Shown here: one piece after another, positions 50,905 through 61,363 of the stretch
How the letters are laid out: every line of letters starts with the position of its first letter
Position numbering within the stretch: the stretch's first letter is position 1
Assembly (NCBI GenBank): GCA_030426605.1
Contig: JAUHXM010000002.1
Span: forward strand, 1-64,000
DNA from: Phycisphaerae bacterium
Lineage (GTDB): Bacteria; Planctomycetota; Phycisphaerae; Phycisphaerales; UBA1924
DNA length: 64,000 nucleotides
Reading direction: 5' to 3'
Notes under the pieces: generated by a model
Told to the model about the DNA's origin: nothing
Databases searched by the model: none
Seen by the model: the letters and a program-made list of their open reading frames with translations, nothing else
Program-made: the position numbers and the translations under genes

Positions 50905-53406
50905 TCAATCTGTCACACCCGTCGCCCGGCGCTGTGTTCTCAGAACACGCAGGAACGCGCGCCAACTCAACGGCGTCGCCCCCGCCGCGATCCGCGCATC
51001 CGCGACGGCGTACAGCGCCCTCCACTGACCCCGCAGCACGCCCCACGCGTACCACGCCGACCGGTCCGGGTCGTAGTGGTTCGTCGCCTCGCCCGTCACG
51101 CCGTTGAGCTCGATGATCTCGAGGCCCTCGCCGCGCGCGAGATGGGCCGCAGACGGGCACCGGACATCGAATCGCCCAAAATCGAGCCCGCCCTCGAAGG
51201 AGCGGGCGATGTCGTCGATCGCGCGCTCAAGCTCGGGCGTGCACAACCGCCCGCCGTCAAAGAAGCCGCACCCCTGCACGTGGTTGCCGGCGTTCCCGAG
51301 CGAGACGCGCTTCCCCGCCTCCACAACGCCGGGGTCGCGCCCGCTGAATCGAGCGAAGAACGTGCGTGCCTGCGCGCGGAGGCGTCGGTCCGCGAGAACG
51401 AGCTCGAAGAGCGTCCGCTCCCCGTCGCCCACGACCGCGGGGAAGCGTTTCTCGGTGATCCCGAGCACGCGCCCCGCGAGCCCGCCCGGCTCGGGCTCGC
51501 CCGCGACACACGCGGGATCGCGCGCCCAGAGCACGCCAAACTCCGCCGGACCGGGCGCGAACCGCTGCACGATCACCTCTGTTTCGACCTCGATGAGGTA
51601 GGAGCGCACCTGCTCCTTCGTGCCGACCATCTTGACGTCCGCGCCGCGCTCGCCGACGTCCGGCTTCATGATCACCGGGAACCCGTCGAACCCCGGCTCG
51701 CGGTTGATCGCGTCGGTCGCGCGCGCGGCGCGTTCGTCCACGGTCCCCGTCGGCGGCACCAGCACGTGTGGCAGCACGCGCGGGTCGTCGCCCATCGCGC
51801 GCAGGATCTGCGACTTGGACTCGCCCACGATCCCGCCGCCGTGGGGGATCCCCGGGTTCGCCGCGGTGAACGCGAGCACCCCGCCGCGCTTGAAGAAGCG
51901 CCCCAGCCAGATCGGCACGCACGGGGCGTACAGCGCCCACGCCGGCCAGAACTCGTGGCTCGTGAGGCGCGTCCACTGGGCGCGCAGCCGCTGCCGCCCG
52001 CGCCGCCGCGGGAGGTTTCGCACGATGTGCAAGACCGTCGCCAGCACCACGACGTACGCGACGAAGCCAATCGTGCCGAACCGGAGCGCCGCGTCATCGG
52101 GCCCGAGATTCCAAAACGTGTTCTGTTCCAGGAGAAACACCACGCCGACGGCGACGCACGTCCACACAAGCGTGCCGAGCCAGCCCAGCGGGAATCGCCG
52201 CCCGTCGAAGGGCGTGGTCTGGCGCGTCAAGCGCCCGACGAAGAGCCCGAGGATCGCGACGCCGATGTCCAGGTCCACGCGCCCGACGTACATGCCCGCG
52301 AGGACCGTCGCGAGCTCGGGCCGACGCCTCGAGAGCAGCGCCAGCCCGGCGCCCACCGCCCACCAGGGCGTCCAACGAAGGCGCTCGCCGACCCACTCGA
52401 TCGCGCGCGCGACGCCCGCGCGCTCCGGATTTGGCGCGCGATCCTCGTACGTCGTGATCGGCACCACGCCCGGCGTGTCGTGGCGCGACATGAACGCCTC
52501 CATCACCTCGGCAGACTCCCGCGCCTGCCCGATCGGCTCGGGCATGGGCAGGAAATGCGACCCGTCGAGTATCACGAGCCGGCTTGTCGGGATGATCTGG
52601 TGATGCAGCCGGGCGCCCCACGCGGGTGTCAGGAAGTCGTGCCGCCCGTGCAGAACGAGGGTCGGGGTCTTAAGCGACGCCATGATCGGACGTAACTCGC
52701 GCTGGTCGGTTTGGTCGAAGTTCCGCAGCCAATCGAAGTCGCGCGGGCTCCACCCGAACACGCCGAAGTGAGGCGTGAGCAGCTGCAGCCCTCGGAACAA
52801 GACGCGCCCCGCCTTGTATTTGGCGTGCTCGAAGAGGTAGCTGCCCGAGCCCTCGGTCTCCTGCACACCGACGGACGCGAGCAGCGTGACGGTCCCGACG
52901 CGGTCGGGCGCGATGTCCGCCATGTTGAGCGCCACCGCGCCGCCGTTGGACCATCCGACGACGTGCGCCCGATCGATGCCGAGCTCGTCCATCAGCGCGA
53001 GCACGTACCGCGCGTGGGCGCGGGCGCCGATATCAGGAAGGTCAGCGTCGGAATTGCCGAACCCGGGCAGGTCGAGCGTGACGGTTCGGCGGCCGGCTTC
53101 GGTCAAGAACGGCTCGAGCCCGGCGACGTTGTCGAGCCCCCCCGGAGACCCGTGCAGGAAGACGATGGGTTCGCCTCGCTCGTTTGAGGCCCGAAGATCC
53201 AGTGCCGAGATGACCACCGGCCGCCCGATATCGATCGGGCCGGCGGCGTCGTACGCGGGCACAACGACGCCATCGCGAGACTCGGCTGGGCGATCGTCGA
53301 CCGCGCGGACGGGCTTGCGCATCACAGGTGAGAGCGCAAGCGCAACCAGATACAACGCGGCGATGACGATGAGCGTGGAGCGCTGACGCCTCCGACGTCC
53401 GCTCAT
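50905..53406 (-). CDS. fusion of alpha/beta hydrolase, membrane region and ATP-grasp domain
   Basis: 833 residues from the ATG at 53406, overlapping the rlmN stop by 4 nt. An N-terminal helix (~10-28) leads to an alpha/beta hydrolase (~75-330) with VFLHGSPGG, nucleophile GWSNGG and a late GSHFLPMPEP. Several membrane helices follow (~345-500). The C-terminal ~300 residues are ATP-grasp-like: GFPVIMKPDVGERGADVKMVG, then RFDVRCPS and IIELNGVTGEATNHYDP (metal-binding Glu/Asn). The combination suggests envelope or lipid/peptide metabolism; the substrate is unknown. An unusual architecture. Confidence 0.8.
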   Translation of the reverse strand: MSGRRRRQRSTLIVIAALYLVALALSPVMRKPVRAVDDRPAESRDGVVVPAYDAAGPIDIGRPVVISALDLRASNERGEPIVFLHGSPGGLDNVAGLEPFLTEAGRRTVTLDLPGFGNSDADLPDIGARAHARYVLALMDELGIDRAHVVGWSNGGAVALNMADIAPDRVGTVTLLASVGVQETEGSGSYLFEHAKYKAGRVLFRGLQLLTPHFGVFGWSPRDFDWLRNFDQTDQRELRPIMASLKTPTLVLHGRHDFLTPAWGARLHHQIIPTSRLVILDGSHFLPMPEPIGQARESAEVMEAFMSRHDTPGVVPITTYEDRAPNPERAGVARAIEWVGERLRWTPWWAVGAGLALLSRRRPELATVLAGMYVGRVDLDIGVAILGLFVGRLTRQTTPFDGRRFPLGWLGTLVWTCVAVGVVFLLEQNTFWNLGPDDAALRFGTIGFVAYVVVLATVLHIVRNLPRRRGRQRLRAQWTRLTSHEFWPAWALYAPCVPIWLGRFFKRGGVLAFTAANPGIPHGGGIVGESKSQILRAMGDDPRVLPHVLVPPTGTVDERAARATDAINREPGFDGFPVIMKPDVGERGADVKMVGTKEQVRSYLIEVETEVIVQRFAPGPAEFGVLWARDPACVAGEPEPGGLAGRVLGITEKRFPAVVGDGERTLFELVLADRRLRAQARTFFARFSGRDPGVVEAGKRVSLGNAGNHVQGCGFFDGGRLCTPELERAIDDIARSFEGGLDFGRFDVRCPSAAHLARGEGLEIIELNGVTGEATNHYDPDRSAWYAWGVLRGQWRALYAVADARIAAGATPLSWRAFLRVLRTQRRATGVTD

Positions 53407-54545
53407 CTCTGCGTCGCCTCCGTCGTCACCGGCACGTACGTCCGCTTGCGGATGTCCTCGGTGCCCAGCTGCCCGCACGCCGCCATGCTCGTTCGGCCCT
53501 TCGTCCGCCGGCGTTTGGCGTACACGCCCAAGTCCGTCAGGTCATGCACGAAGCGTTCGACGTCCGCCTCGTCCGGGGCGGGCCAGGGCGAGTCGCGACG
53601 CGGGTTGTACGGGATCACGTTGAGCAGCCCCATGTGCTTGCCGTGCTCGGCGCGCAGGAAGGGCGACATCCACTCGGCGAGCTGCTCCGCGTGCTCGGGC
53701 TTGTCATTCACGCCGGGGATCAGGACGTACTCGAAGAGGATCTTGCGGTTGCCGCGCGCCTCGATGAGCTCGACCATCGTGTCGCGGAGCTCGGCCATGC
53801 CCCAGCGCTTGTTCAGCGGCATGATCTCGTTGCGGACCTCATCGTTCGGCGCGTTCACGCTCAGAGCCAGCCCGAGGCGCTTCCAGCCGGGTTGCTGCAC
53901 GACGTCCACGAGTTTGCGCAGGCCGTCCACACGCCCGACGGTCGAGATCGTGATCTTGCTCATCGGGACGGCGGCGCCGCGGTGGTCCGTCAAACACGCG
54001 ATCGCGGCGAGCACGTTCTCGATGTTGTCCAGCGGCTCGCCCATCCCCATGAAGACGATGTTGTCGATCTCGGCGTGCTCGATGTGGGTCGCCGCCCACC
54101 ATTGCCCGACGATCTCGGCGGGCGTGAGCGAGCGGACCAGCCCCATCTGGGCGGTCTCGCAGAACTCGCAGCCCATGGCGCAGCCGACCTGGCTCGACAC
54201 GCACAGCGTGTACGTCTTGCGGTTCGTCCGCCCGACCATCGGGATGATGACCGACTCGATGTCCAGGTGGGGGACGCCCTGGTCGGCGAACCGGCCTGAG
54301 TCCGGCGCGTCGAGGCGTTGCACGAACTTGGTCGTGATCCCCTCGTCGCACGGCTCGGAGAGGCGCTTGACGATCGGCGCGGGGGCGGCGTCCTGGGCCG
54401 GGTGGTCGAGGTTGCCGTCGCGGAAGAACGCCGAGTAGGTCGCGGTCGCGCGCCCCGCGCCGATGCCGACGGCGGCGCAGGCGTCCACGTACTGGGCTCG
54501 GGTGAGCCCGAGCGGCGAGATGCGGGCGTCGGCGGCGGGTGGCAT
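53403..54545 (-). CDS. rlmN: dual-specificity 23S rRNA/tRNA adenine-C2 methyltransferase RlmN family
   Basis: 380 residues. Radical-SAM Cys triad CxxxCxxC at Cys122, Cys126 and Cys129 (GCAMGCEFCETAQ), TLCVSSQVG before it, MGMGEPLDN, TISTVGRVDGLRKL, LALSVNAPNDEVRNEIMP, YVLIPGVNDK and the C-terminal MAACGQL with the catalytic Cys. The Cfr/RlmN family methylates A2503 of 23S rRNA; RlmN also acts on tRNA A37. Housekeeping RlmN is likelier than Cfr resistance, given context. It overlaps the fusion gene downstream by 4 nt. Confidence 0.9.
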   Translation of the reverse strand: MPPAADARISPLGLTRAQYVDACAAVGIGAGRATATYSAFFRDGNLDHPAQDAAPAPIVKRLSEPCDEGITTKFVQRLDAPDSGRFADQGVPHLDIESVIIPMVGRTNRKTYTLCVSSQVGCAMGCEFCETAQMGLVRSLTPAEIVGQWWAATHIEHAEIDNIVFMGMGEPLDNIENVLAAIACLTDHRGAAVPMSKITISTVGRVDGLRKLVDVVQQPGWKRLGLALSVNAPNDEVRNEIMPLNKRWGMAELRDTMVELIEARGNRKILFEYVLIPGVNDKPEHAEQLAEWMSPFLRAEHGKHMGLLNVIPYNPRRDSPWPAPDEADVERFVHDLTDLGVYAKRRRTKGRTSMAACGQLGTEDIRKRTYVPVTTEATQR

Positions 54546-54726
54546 GGCGGAGAATATGCGCCCGGGACCGCCTCACGGGCTCGGATCGGGCCCGATACCC
54601 ACGAATTGACCACGCCCGGAGACCCCGGGCCGGCGTGGAAGGGCTCGGAACGGAAAGCTATTTCTGCTAGGCTCCGCAATCACCCGGCGTCACGGTCGGG
54701 GCTGGATCTCGCCGGAGCTGTCAGAC

Positions 54727-55608
54727 ATGCCGACCCGCCGCGCGTTCACGCTCATCGAGTTGCTCGTTGTGATCGCGATCATCGCGCTGCTCATCGGGAT
54801 CCTGCTGCCCTCGCTTGGCAAGGCGCGTGAGTCGGGCCTGACGGTCGTGTGCTCGTCGAACACCCGCCAGCTCGGGATCGCGACGCACTTCTACGCGAAC
54901 GACCACGACGCGAAGATCTGGGCTGTGGAGGTGGTCAACGGGCAGCTCCTGGGCACCTGGGCCCGCACCCGCGATCTGGATGCCGCCCCGGGCGAGCCGG
55001 ACTGGGTCCCCGGGCCGATCTACGAATACGTGACGAACACGCACGAAATCCTCGCGTGCCCCAAGAACAAACGCCGGTCCACGACGGGCCAGAGCCTGTC
55101 GGACCTGCCCGGATGGACGTCGGGCGATGTGGACTTTGACTACACCTTCTTCGCCGGCATGCAGGGCGCCCGCATCGATCTGGACGGGTTCCTGTGGTAC
55201 GTCGATCGCGCGAGCGGGAAGTACCGCGGCGCGCAGCTCGGGCGGTCCATCACCGAGGCGCAGGCCGACGAGGCGCTCGAGATGTTCCCGTCGCCGCCGG
55301 TGTTTGTGGAGGAGAGCTCCGAGTGGTACAACTCGCGGGTGACGGACGGGCTGTGGGGAAACAAGGACCAGGTCTCGCCGCGCCACTCGGGCGGCGGGCA
55401 GATGTCACTGCTCGATGGGTCCTCGATGTACTTCCCGTCGTACGTCTCGGTCTCCGAGCAGGCGGAAGAGAACACGGACTTCGTCGCCAACGAGATCTAC
55501 TTCAAGCGTGTGGTTCAGGGTCGGCTGACGTACCGCTCGGTCTCGTGGTGGACGGCCAACCGCACGGACCAGGCGTACGGGTGGATCAACGAGTACCTGC
55601 GACGCTGA
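54727..55608 (+). CDS. prepilin-type N-terminal methylation protein (second copy)
   Basis: 293 residues. Short leader MPTRRA, then [18 protein letters not shown] with Glu at +5 (cleavage after Ala instead of the usual Gly). The C-terminal domain has [20 protein letters not shown], the H-X9-DG-type motif of planctomycete pseudopilins. It shares the N-terminus with 38958 but the body is diverged. No secretion or pilus genes are next to it; asnS follows after 80 nt. Confidence 0.88.
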   Translation: MPTRRAFTLIELLVVIAIIALLIGILLPSLGKARESGLTVVCSSNTRQLGIATHFYANDHDAKIWAVEVVNGQLLGTWARTRDLDAAPGEPDWVPGPIYEYVTNTHEILACPKNKRRSTTGQSLSDLPGWTSGDVDFDYTFFAGMQGARIDLDGFLWYVDRASGKYRGAQLGRSITEAQADEALEMFPSPPVFVEESSEWYNSRVTDGLWGNKDQVSPRHSGGGQMSLLDGSSMYFPSYVSVSEQAEENTDFVANEIYFKRVVQGRLTYRSVSWWTANRTDQAYGWINEYLRR

Positions 55609-55688
55609 CGCGGGGCACGGCCCGACCGGCGACCGCCAGATCCGCGACCACCTAGGATCGGCTCCGATTTCTGCGAGGAGCCGACGAC

Positions 55689-57091
<1,403 letters not shown>

Positions 57092-57104
<13 letters not shown>

Positions 57105-58222
57105 TCCGTTCGATCGTTTGCGGTTCCACGATCGCGACACTGCTTGGCGGGTGCGCTTCGGCGACCCCCGACGAGCGCGCCATCGACGCGCTCAACGCGC
57201 GGTTGTCCGACGCGGTCCTCGCGTCGGACGGCGACGCGTACCTCGCGGGCGTCGATCAGACCGACCCGTACTTCGCGCACGAATCGCGGTATCTAGCGAA
57301 CGCGATCGAGAAGGACGCCGCACCCGCGTTCTCGCTCAAACGCCGCGGGCGGGCATACGCCGACGGCGACGCGCTGGTCGCGCCCGTGCGCGCCAAGTGG
57401 CAGCCCAGCGAGAAGGGCTCGGCGCGCTCGACGGAGTTCGACGCCCGGTTCACCAAGGGCCCGGACGGTGCGTGGCGGTACGCCGGCGCGCAGTGGGAGA
57501 CGACCGTCTCGACGGACCCGCGCATCCGCGTCTACGCGACGCCCGACCTCGCGGTGGAAGCCGAGCTGGTCCGCTCGGCGTACGCCCGCGTGGTCGCGCC
57601 GGTCGAGGCGTTCTTCGGCACCGCGATGCCCGACCTGCCTCCCGTGAAGATCTACCGCGATCTGGCGCACATTCAGTTCTCCATCACGCCGACGTACGAC
57701 CCCCCGCTGGGCGGGTGGTACGAGCCGGGCGAGTCGATCAAGATGCTGTGGCGCTCGCGCCGCAGCGCCGAATCGATCGAGCGCGTCATCGCGCACGAGC
57801 TGGGGCACGCGATGTACGAGTACATCGGCGCCGGCGCGGACGCGACGCCGTGGTGGGCGCACGAGGGCGTCGCCGAGAGCGCCGCGTCGAGCGTGCACCC
57901 GCGGCTGGACCGCGTGAACGAGCGTCTGGGCAAGCTCAAGGGCGAGGACAAGCTCGTCGAGTTCGAGTTCCTCGCGGTGTTTGACGACGACACGTTCATG
58001 GAGCAACGGCTCGCGTACCCGATGGGGCACTCGATGGTGGCCTACGTGCTCGACCGGTTCGGGCGCGAGCGCGGGTTCGCGTGGCTCGTCGATCTGGACG
58101 ACGTGGGTGTGGACGGCGCGTCTCGCACACACCTGGGCTTGCCCTTCGCCGAGCTCGACGAGGCGTGGCGCGGGTCGCTTCAGGTGCCCGAGCCCGAGCC
58201 CGATGCAGGCGCGGACGCCTGA
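57092..58222 (+). CDS. lipoprotein zinc metallopeptidase-like protein (gluzincin)
   Basis: 376 residues, starting inside the end of asnS (13-nt overlap). Lipobox LLGGC (Cys21). The C-terminal half has [12 protein letters not shown], an HExxH zinc-binding motif, and a downstream HEGVAESAA with Glu as possible third ligand. This fits peptidase MA-like gluzincins. The N-terminal half (~25-165) is an NTF2-like-sized domain. Anchored to a membrane facing outwards; its targets are unknown. The 3' end overlaps the convergent gene by 43 nt. Confidence 0.82.
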
Positions 58223-59385
58223 GTCTCGACGGCGGGCAGCGCGGGCGGATCGCCCTCCGCCCGGATCGATGAGGGCGCCTCGGCCGGTGCCGGCGCGCCG
58301 GGCGTGCGGACCAAGACAAAGAACCACGTGACGACCGCGACGAACGCGGTGCCCATCGCCAACCACCCGATCGAGCTTCGCACGGTCTCGGGCTTGTCCG
58401 CGATCGGCTTGGACGCGAGCAGCAACACGCGCGCGCCGAGCGGCGCGGCCGCGCGGGCGGCGTGCATCCCCGCCGCCTTCGCGGGGGGTCCGGCGACGCG
58501 CGCGGTGTGGCGCGCGGCGATGGCGGTGTACCGCGCCGCGGCCTTCGCGGCGGGGGTGGCGTTCTTGATCGCCACCGCGCCGATCGCGCCCGCTCGTGCC
58601 GCCGCGGTCTTCGCTGGCGCCCGTTCGCTGGGTGGCGGGGGTGCCTCGGGGGCGTCGCCCGCTGCCGTCGGGGCGGTCTCCGCGTCGGCCCGCTCGCCGT
58701 CCATCAGCTGAGCGGTCAGGTCGGCGAGGTTCCGATCGATCGCCTCAACCTGCCCGACCGCGTCCGGGGGTTCCCACCCGACGGGCTCGCGCTCCTCGGA
58801 TGGCTCATCCTCGGACGCATCCGCCTCCACCGGCTTCACAGGTCGGTCGCCGAGATCGATCGGCGGCGCCTCCGAGGGTGGCTCCTCGTTCCAGCCGTCC
58901 GCGGGCGCCGCGTCGATGTCCGAGGTCTCGAGTAGCGATCTCAGCGCGCCGTCGAGCCCGGCATCCTCACCTGTCTCGGGTGCCGCGCCGCCCGCCGGAT
59001 CGGACTCCGATTCGATCGGTGTCGGGGCGTCGGAGCTCTCAGAGGCCGACGTGTCGGCGTCCACGATGGATTGGGCGATCGCATCGATGCTCAGTTCCGG
59101 GAACGCCTCGCCCGCCTCGCCCGCCGGCTCGGGGTCGGGTTCCGGCGCGGCCTGGGTCGCGGACACCGGCGCGGGCTCGGCTTCGTTCGCTGGGGCGGGT
59201 CCTGATTCGGCTTCCGGCCCGGGCAGGGTGCCCGCGCCATCGGGCTCCACGCTCTCGGCAACGGCGGCGATCGGGCGGTCCTCGTTTGCCTCGAGCTCGG
59301 CGCACTCCGACTCCAGCTCATCGGTGAGCTTGGCAAGCTCGGCTTCGAGCTCCGCGATCGTCCCCTGGTCGGTCTCGGCAGGCAT
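58180..59385 (-). CDS. acidic single-pass membrane protein with disordered N-terminal half
   Basis: 401 residues from the ATG at 59385; the track start at 59796 crosses rsmE. A short Glu-rich coiled coil (~5-30) is followed by ~200 residues of Glu/Asp/Pro/Ala disorder with short helices (ALRSLLETSDID, AIDRNLADLTAQLM), a basic Ala-rich helical segment (~255-320) and one membrane helix (~340-362, WLAMGTAFVAVVTWFFVLV). The C-terminus is a Gly/Ser-rich tail (GSGSGT). No family recognised. The last 43 nt overlap the convergent zincin gene. Confidence 0.72.
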   Translation of the reverse strand: MPAETDQGTIAELEAELAKLTDELESECAELEANEDRPIAAVAESVEPDGAGTLPGPEAESGPAPANEAEPAPVSATQAAPEPDPEPAGEAGEAFPELSIDAIAQSIVDADTSASESSDAPTPIESESDPAGGAAPETGEDAGLDGALRSLLETSDIDAAPADGWNEEPPSEAPPIDLGDRPVKPVEADASEDEPSEEREPVGWEPPDAVGQVEAIDRNLADLTAQLMDGERADAETAPTAAGDAPEAPPPPSERAPAKTAAARAGAIGAVAIKNATPAAKAAARYTAIAARHTARVAGPPAKAAGMHAARAAAPLGARVLLLASKPIADKPETVRSSIGWLAMGTAFVAVVTWFFVLVRTPGAPAPAEAPSSIRAEGDPPALPAVETQASAPASGSGSGT

Positions 59386-59448
59386 ACCCGGATCGATGAT
59401 CGGACCGCCCACGCTCGAACTCAAGCCCGATCGGGCGTACCTTCGGAT

Positions 59449-60186
59449 ATGCCCCCGCCCGAGGGAACCCACCGGCCTGACCGCCATCGCTGGGCCCACC
59501 GCCTCTTTGTATCGGACGTCGTGCCCGGGCGACAGACTGTCACGGGCGAGGAGGCGCACCACGCCGTGCGCGTCAAACGCCTGCGCCCGGGGGAGTTGGT
59601 GGAGCTCTTCGACGGCAACGGACGCGTCGTCGAGGGGACCGTCGCGGGGGTGGGGGGATCGCGCCAGCACCCGGAGATCGAGGTCGAGCCCGAGGGGGAG
59701 CCGCGCGAGATTCCGCCGACGGTCCCCCGTGTCGAAATCTGGAGCCCGGCCCCGAAGGGCGACCGGCTCGAACGGATGCTCGACCAACTCTCGCAAGCCG
59801 GCGTCGCCCGCTGGCGGGTGCTGATCACGGACCGGGCCGAGGACACCATGCCCAGGAAGCCCGACCGCCTGCGCCGGGTGCTCGTCGAGAGCGCCAAGCA
59901 GTGCGGGCGGGCCCGCCTGCTCGAGATCGGCAGCCCCATCGCGTTGGACACGGCGCTGGGCGCGCCCGGCGTGGTCGTCGCGTCACAGCACGCGGGGCCC
60001 GAGGGCCGGTCCGGGCCGGAGGAGCCCCGGACGCTGCTCGTTGGCCCGGAGGGCGGGTGGTCGGACGCCGAGTTGCGCCTTTTTGAGGACCGGTCGGTAC
60101 CGTGCGTGGGATTGGGCCCGCACGTGATGCGTCTGGAGACGGCCGCCGTGGTGGGGGCGGCCCGGCTGATGGAGAATCCGCGATGA
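59449..60186 (+). CDS. rsmE: 16S rRNA m3U1498 methyltransferase RsmE
   Basis: 245 residues. An N-terminal PUA-like domain (GEEAHHAVRVKRLRPGELVELFDG) precedes a SPOUT domain with KGDRLERMLDQLSQAGV, RVLVESAKQCGR, LLVGPEGGWSDAEL and LGPHVMRLETAAV, the knot that binds SAM. The family methylates U1498 of 16S rRNA in the decoding region. A TACCTT hexamer lies 5 nt before the ATG. The stop overlaps the next start (ATGA). Confidence 0.93.
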   Translation: MPPPEGTHRPDRHRWAHRLFVSDVVPGRQTVTGEEAHHAVRVKRLRPGELVELFDGNGRVVEGTVAGVGGSRQHPEIEVEPEGEPREIPPTVPRVEIWSPAPKGDRLERMLDQLSQAGVARWRVLITDRAEDTMPRKPDRLRRVLVESAKQCGRARLLEIGSPIALDTALGAPGVVVASQHAGPEGRSGPEEPRTLLVGPEGGWSDAELRLFEDRSVPCVGLGPHVMRLETAAVVGAARLMENPR

Positions 60187-61352
60187 CGTTCCGAACCCTG
60201 CTCGCCGGCGTTGCCATATTGCTCGTCTGCTCGCCCGCGCAGGCGATCGACACCGAGCACCGCGTCCGCGCGCGCGAGATGGCGGACCGCGCCATCGCGT
60301 ACCTCCGCGCCGAGCAGGGGCCCGAGGGCGGGTGGCGGCACGCCGAGGACCGCCCGAACTTCCCCGCCGTCAGCGCGCTCGCCGCGACGGGCATGATCCT
60401 CGACCCGCGCATCGACGAGGCCGACCCCGCCATCGAGCGCGCCACGCGCTACATCCTCTCCTTCCAGCACCCCGGCGGCGGCATCCACGACGGCGTGCTG
60501 ACCAGCTACAACACCGCGATCTGCCTGAGCTACCTCGCGCACCTGCGCACGCCCGAATCGGCGCGCGCGATCGAGGTCTCACGCCCGTTCCTGCTCGGGT
60601 TGCAGTACCACGAGGGGTTCGACGGCGCGCCCGACACCGAAGATCTCACCGAGCCCGTCTCGCCCGACCACCCGTACTACGGCGGCGTCGGGTACGGCTC
60701 GCACGGGCGCCCGGACCTCTCCAACGTCGGGTTCTTCATCCAGGCGCTGCACGACACCGGGCTGAGCACCGAGGACGAGGCATACAAACGCGCCCTCGTG
60801 TTCTTGTCGCGCGTGCAGATGCTCGACGAGACGAACGACTTCGAGTACGCCGACGGGTCGATGCAGGGCGGATTCATCTACGCGACCGTGCCCGACCGCG
60901 AATCGGTGGACGGCGTGCCGGGCCAATCGCAGGCGGGCGAGATCGAGGAAACGCTCAGCGACGGCACCGTCGCCTCGCGCCTGCGTTCCTACGGGAGCAT
61001 GACCTACGTGGGGTTCAAGAGCCTGATTTACGCGGATCTCGCGCCGGACGACCCGCGCGTCGTCGCGGCCCGTGGGTGGATCGAGCAGAACTTCACCCTC
61101 GACGAGAACCCGGGGTTGGGCGATCAGGGGCGGTACTACTACTACCTCTCGCTCGCCCGCGCGCTCGACGCGTGGGGTGAGAACGAAATCGCGGGCGAGG
61201 ACTGGCGTGCGGGGTTGATCGACACGCTCGCGGAACTGCAATCCGCCGACGGGTCGTTCACGCCCGTCAACGATCGGTGGATGGAGGCCGACCCGGTGCT
61301 GATCACGGCGTACAGCCTGATCGCCCTGCAGGCCGCGATGGGCAACGGGTGA
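60183..61352 (+). CDS. secreted prenyltransferase/squalene-cyclase-fold repeat protein
   Basis: 389 residues from the ATG at 60183, overlapping the rsmE stop by 4 nt. Signal peptide cleaved near AQA (~21). QW-type repeats: AYLRAEQGPEGGWRHAE, LSFQHPGGGIHD, and LAELQSADGSFTPVND. No DxDD catalytic motif. It is a paralogue of the protein at 27628 in the Bat-like operon, with a middle insertion (DTEDLTEPVSPDHPYYGG). A binding or scaffold role is more likely than cyclase activity. Confidence 0.82.
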   Translation: MTFRTLLAGVAILLVCSPAQAIDTEHRVRAREMADRAIAYLRAEQGPEGGWRHAEDRPNFPAVSALAATGMILDPRIDEADPAIERATRYILSFQHPGGGIHDGVLTSYNTAICLSYLAHLRTPESARAIEVSRPFLLGLQYHEGFDGAPDTEDLTEPVSPDHPYYGGVGYGSHGRPDLSNVGFFIQALHDTGLSTEDEAYKRALVFLSRVQMLDETNDFEYADGSMQGGFIYATVPDRESVDGVPGQSQAGEIEETLSDGTVASRLRSYGSMTYVGFKSLIYADLAPDDPRVVAARGWIEQNFTLDENPGLGDQGRYYYYLSLARALDAWGENEIAGEDWRAGLIDTLAELQSADGSFTPVNDRWMEADPVLITAYSLIALQAAMGNG

Positions 61353-61363
61353 GGGAGCAGACG

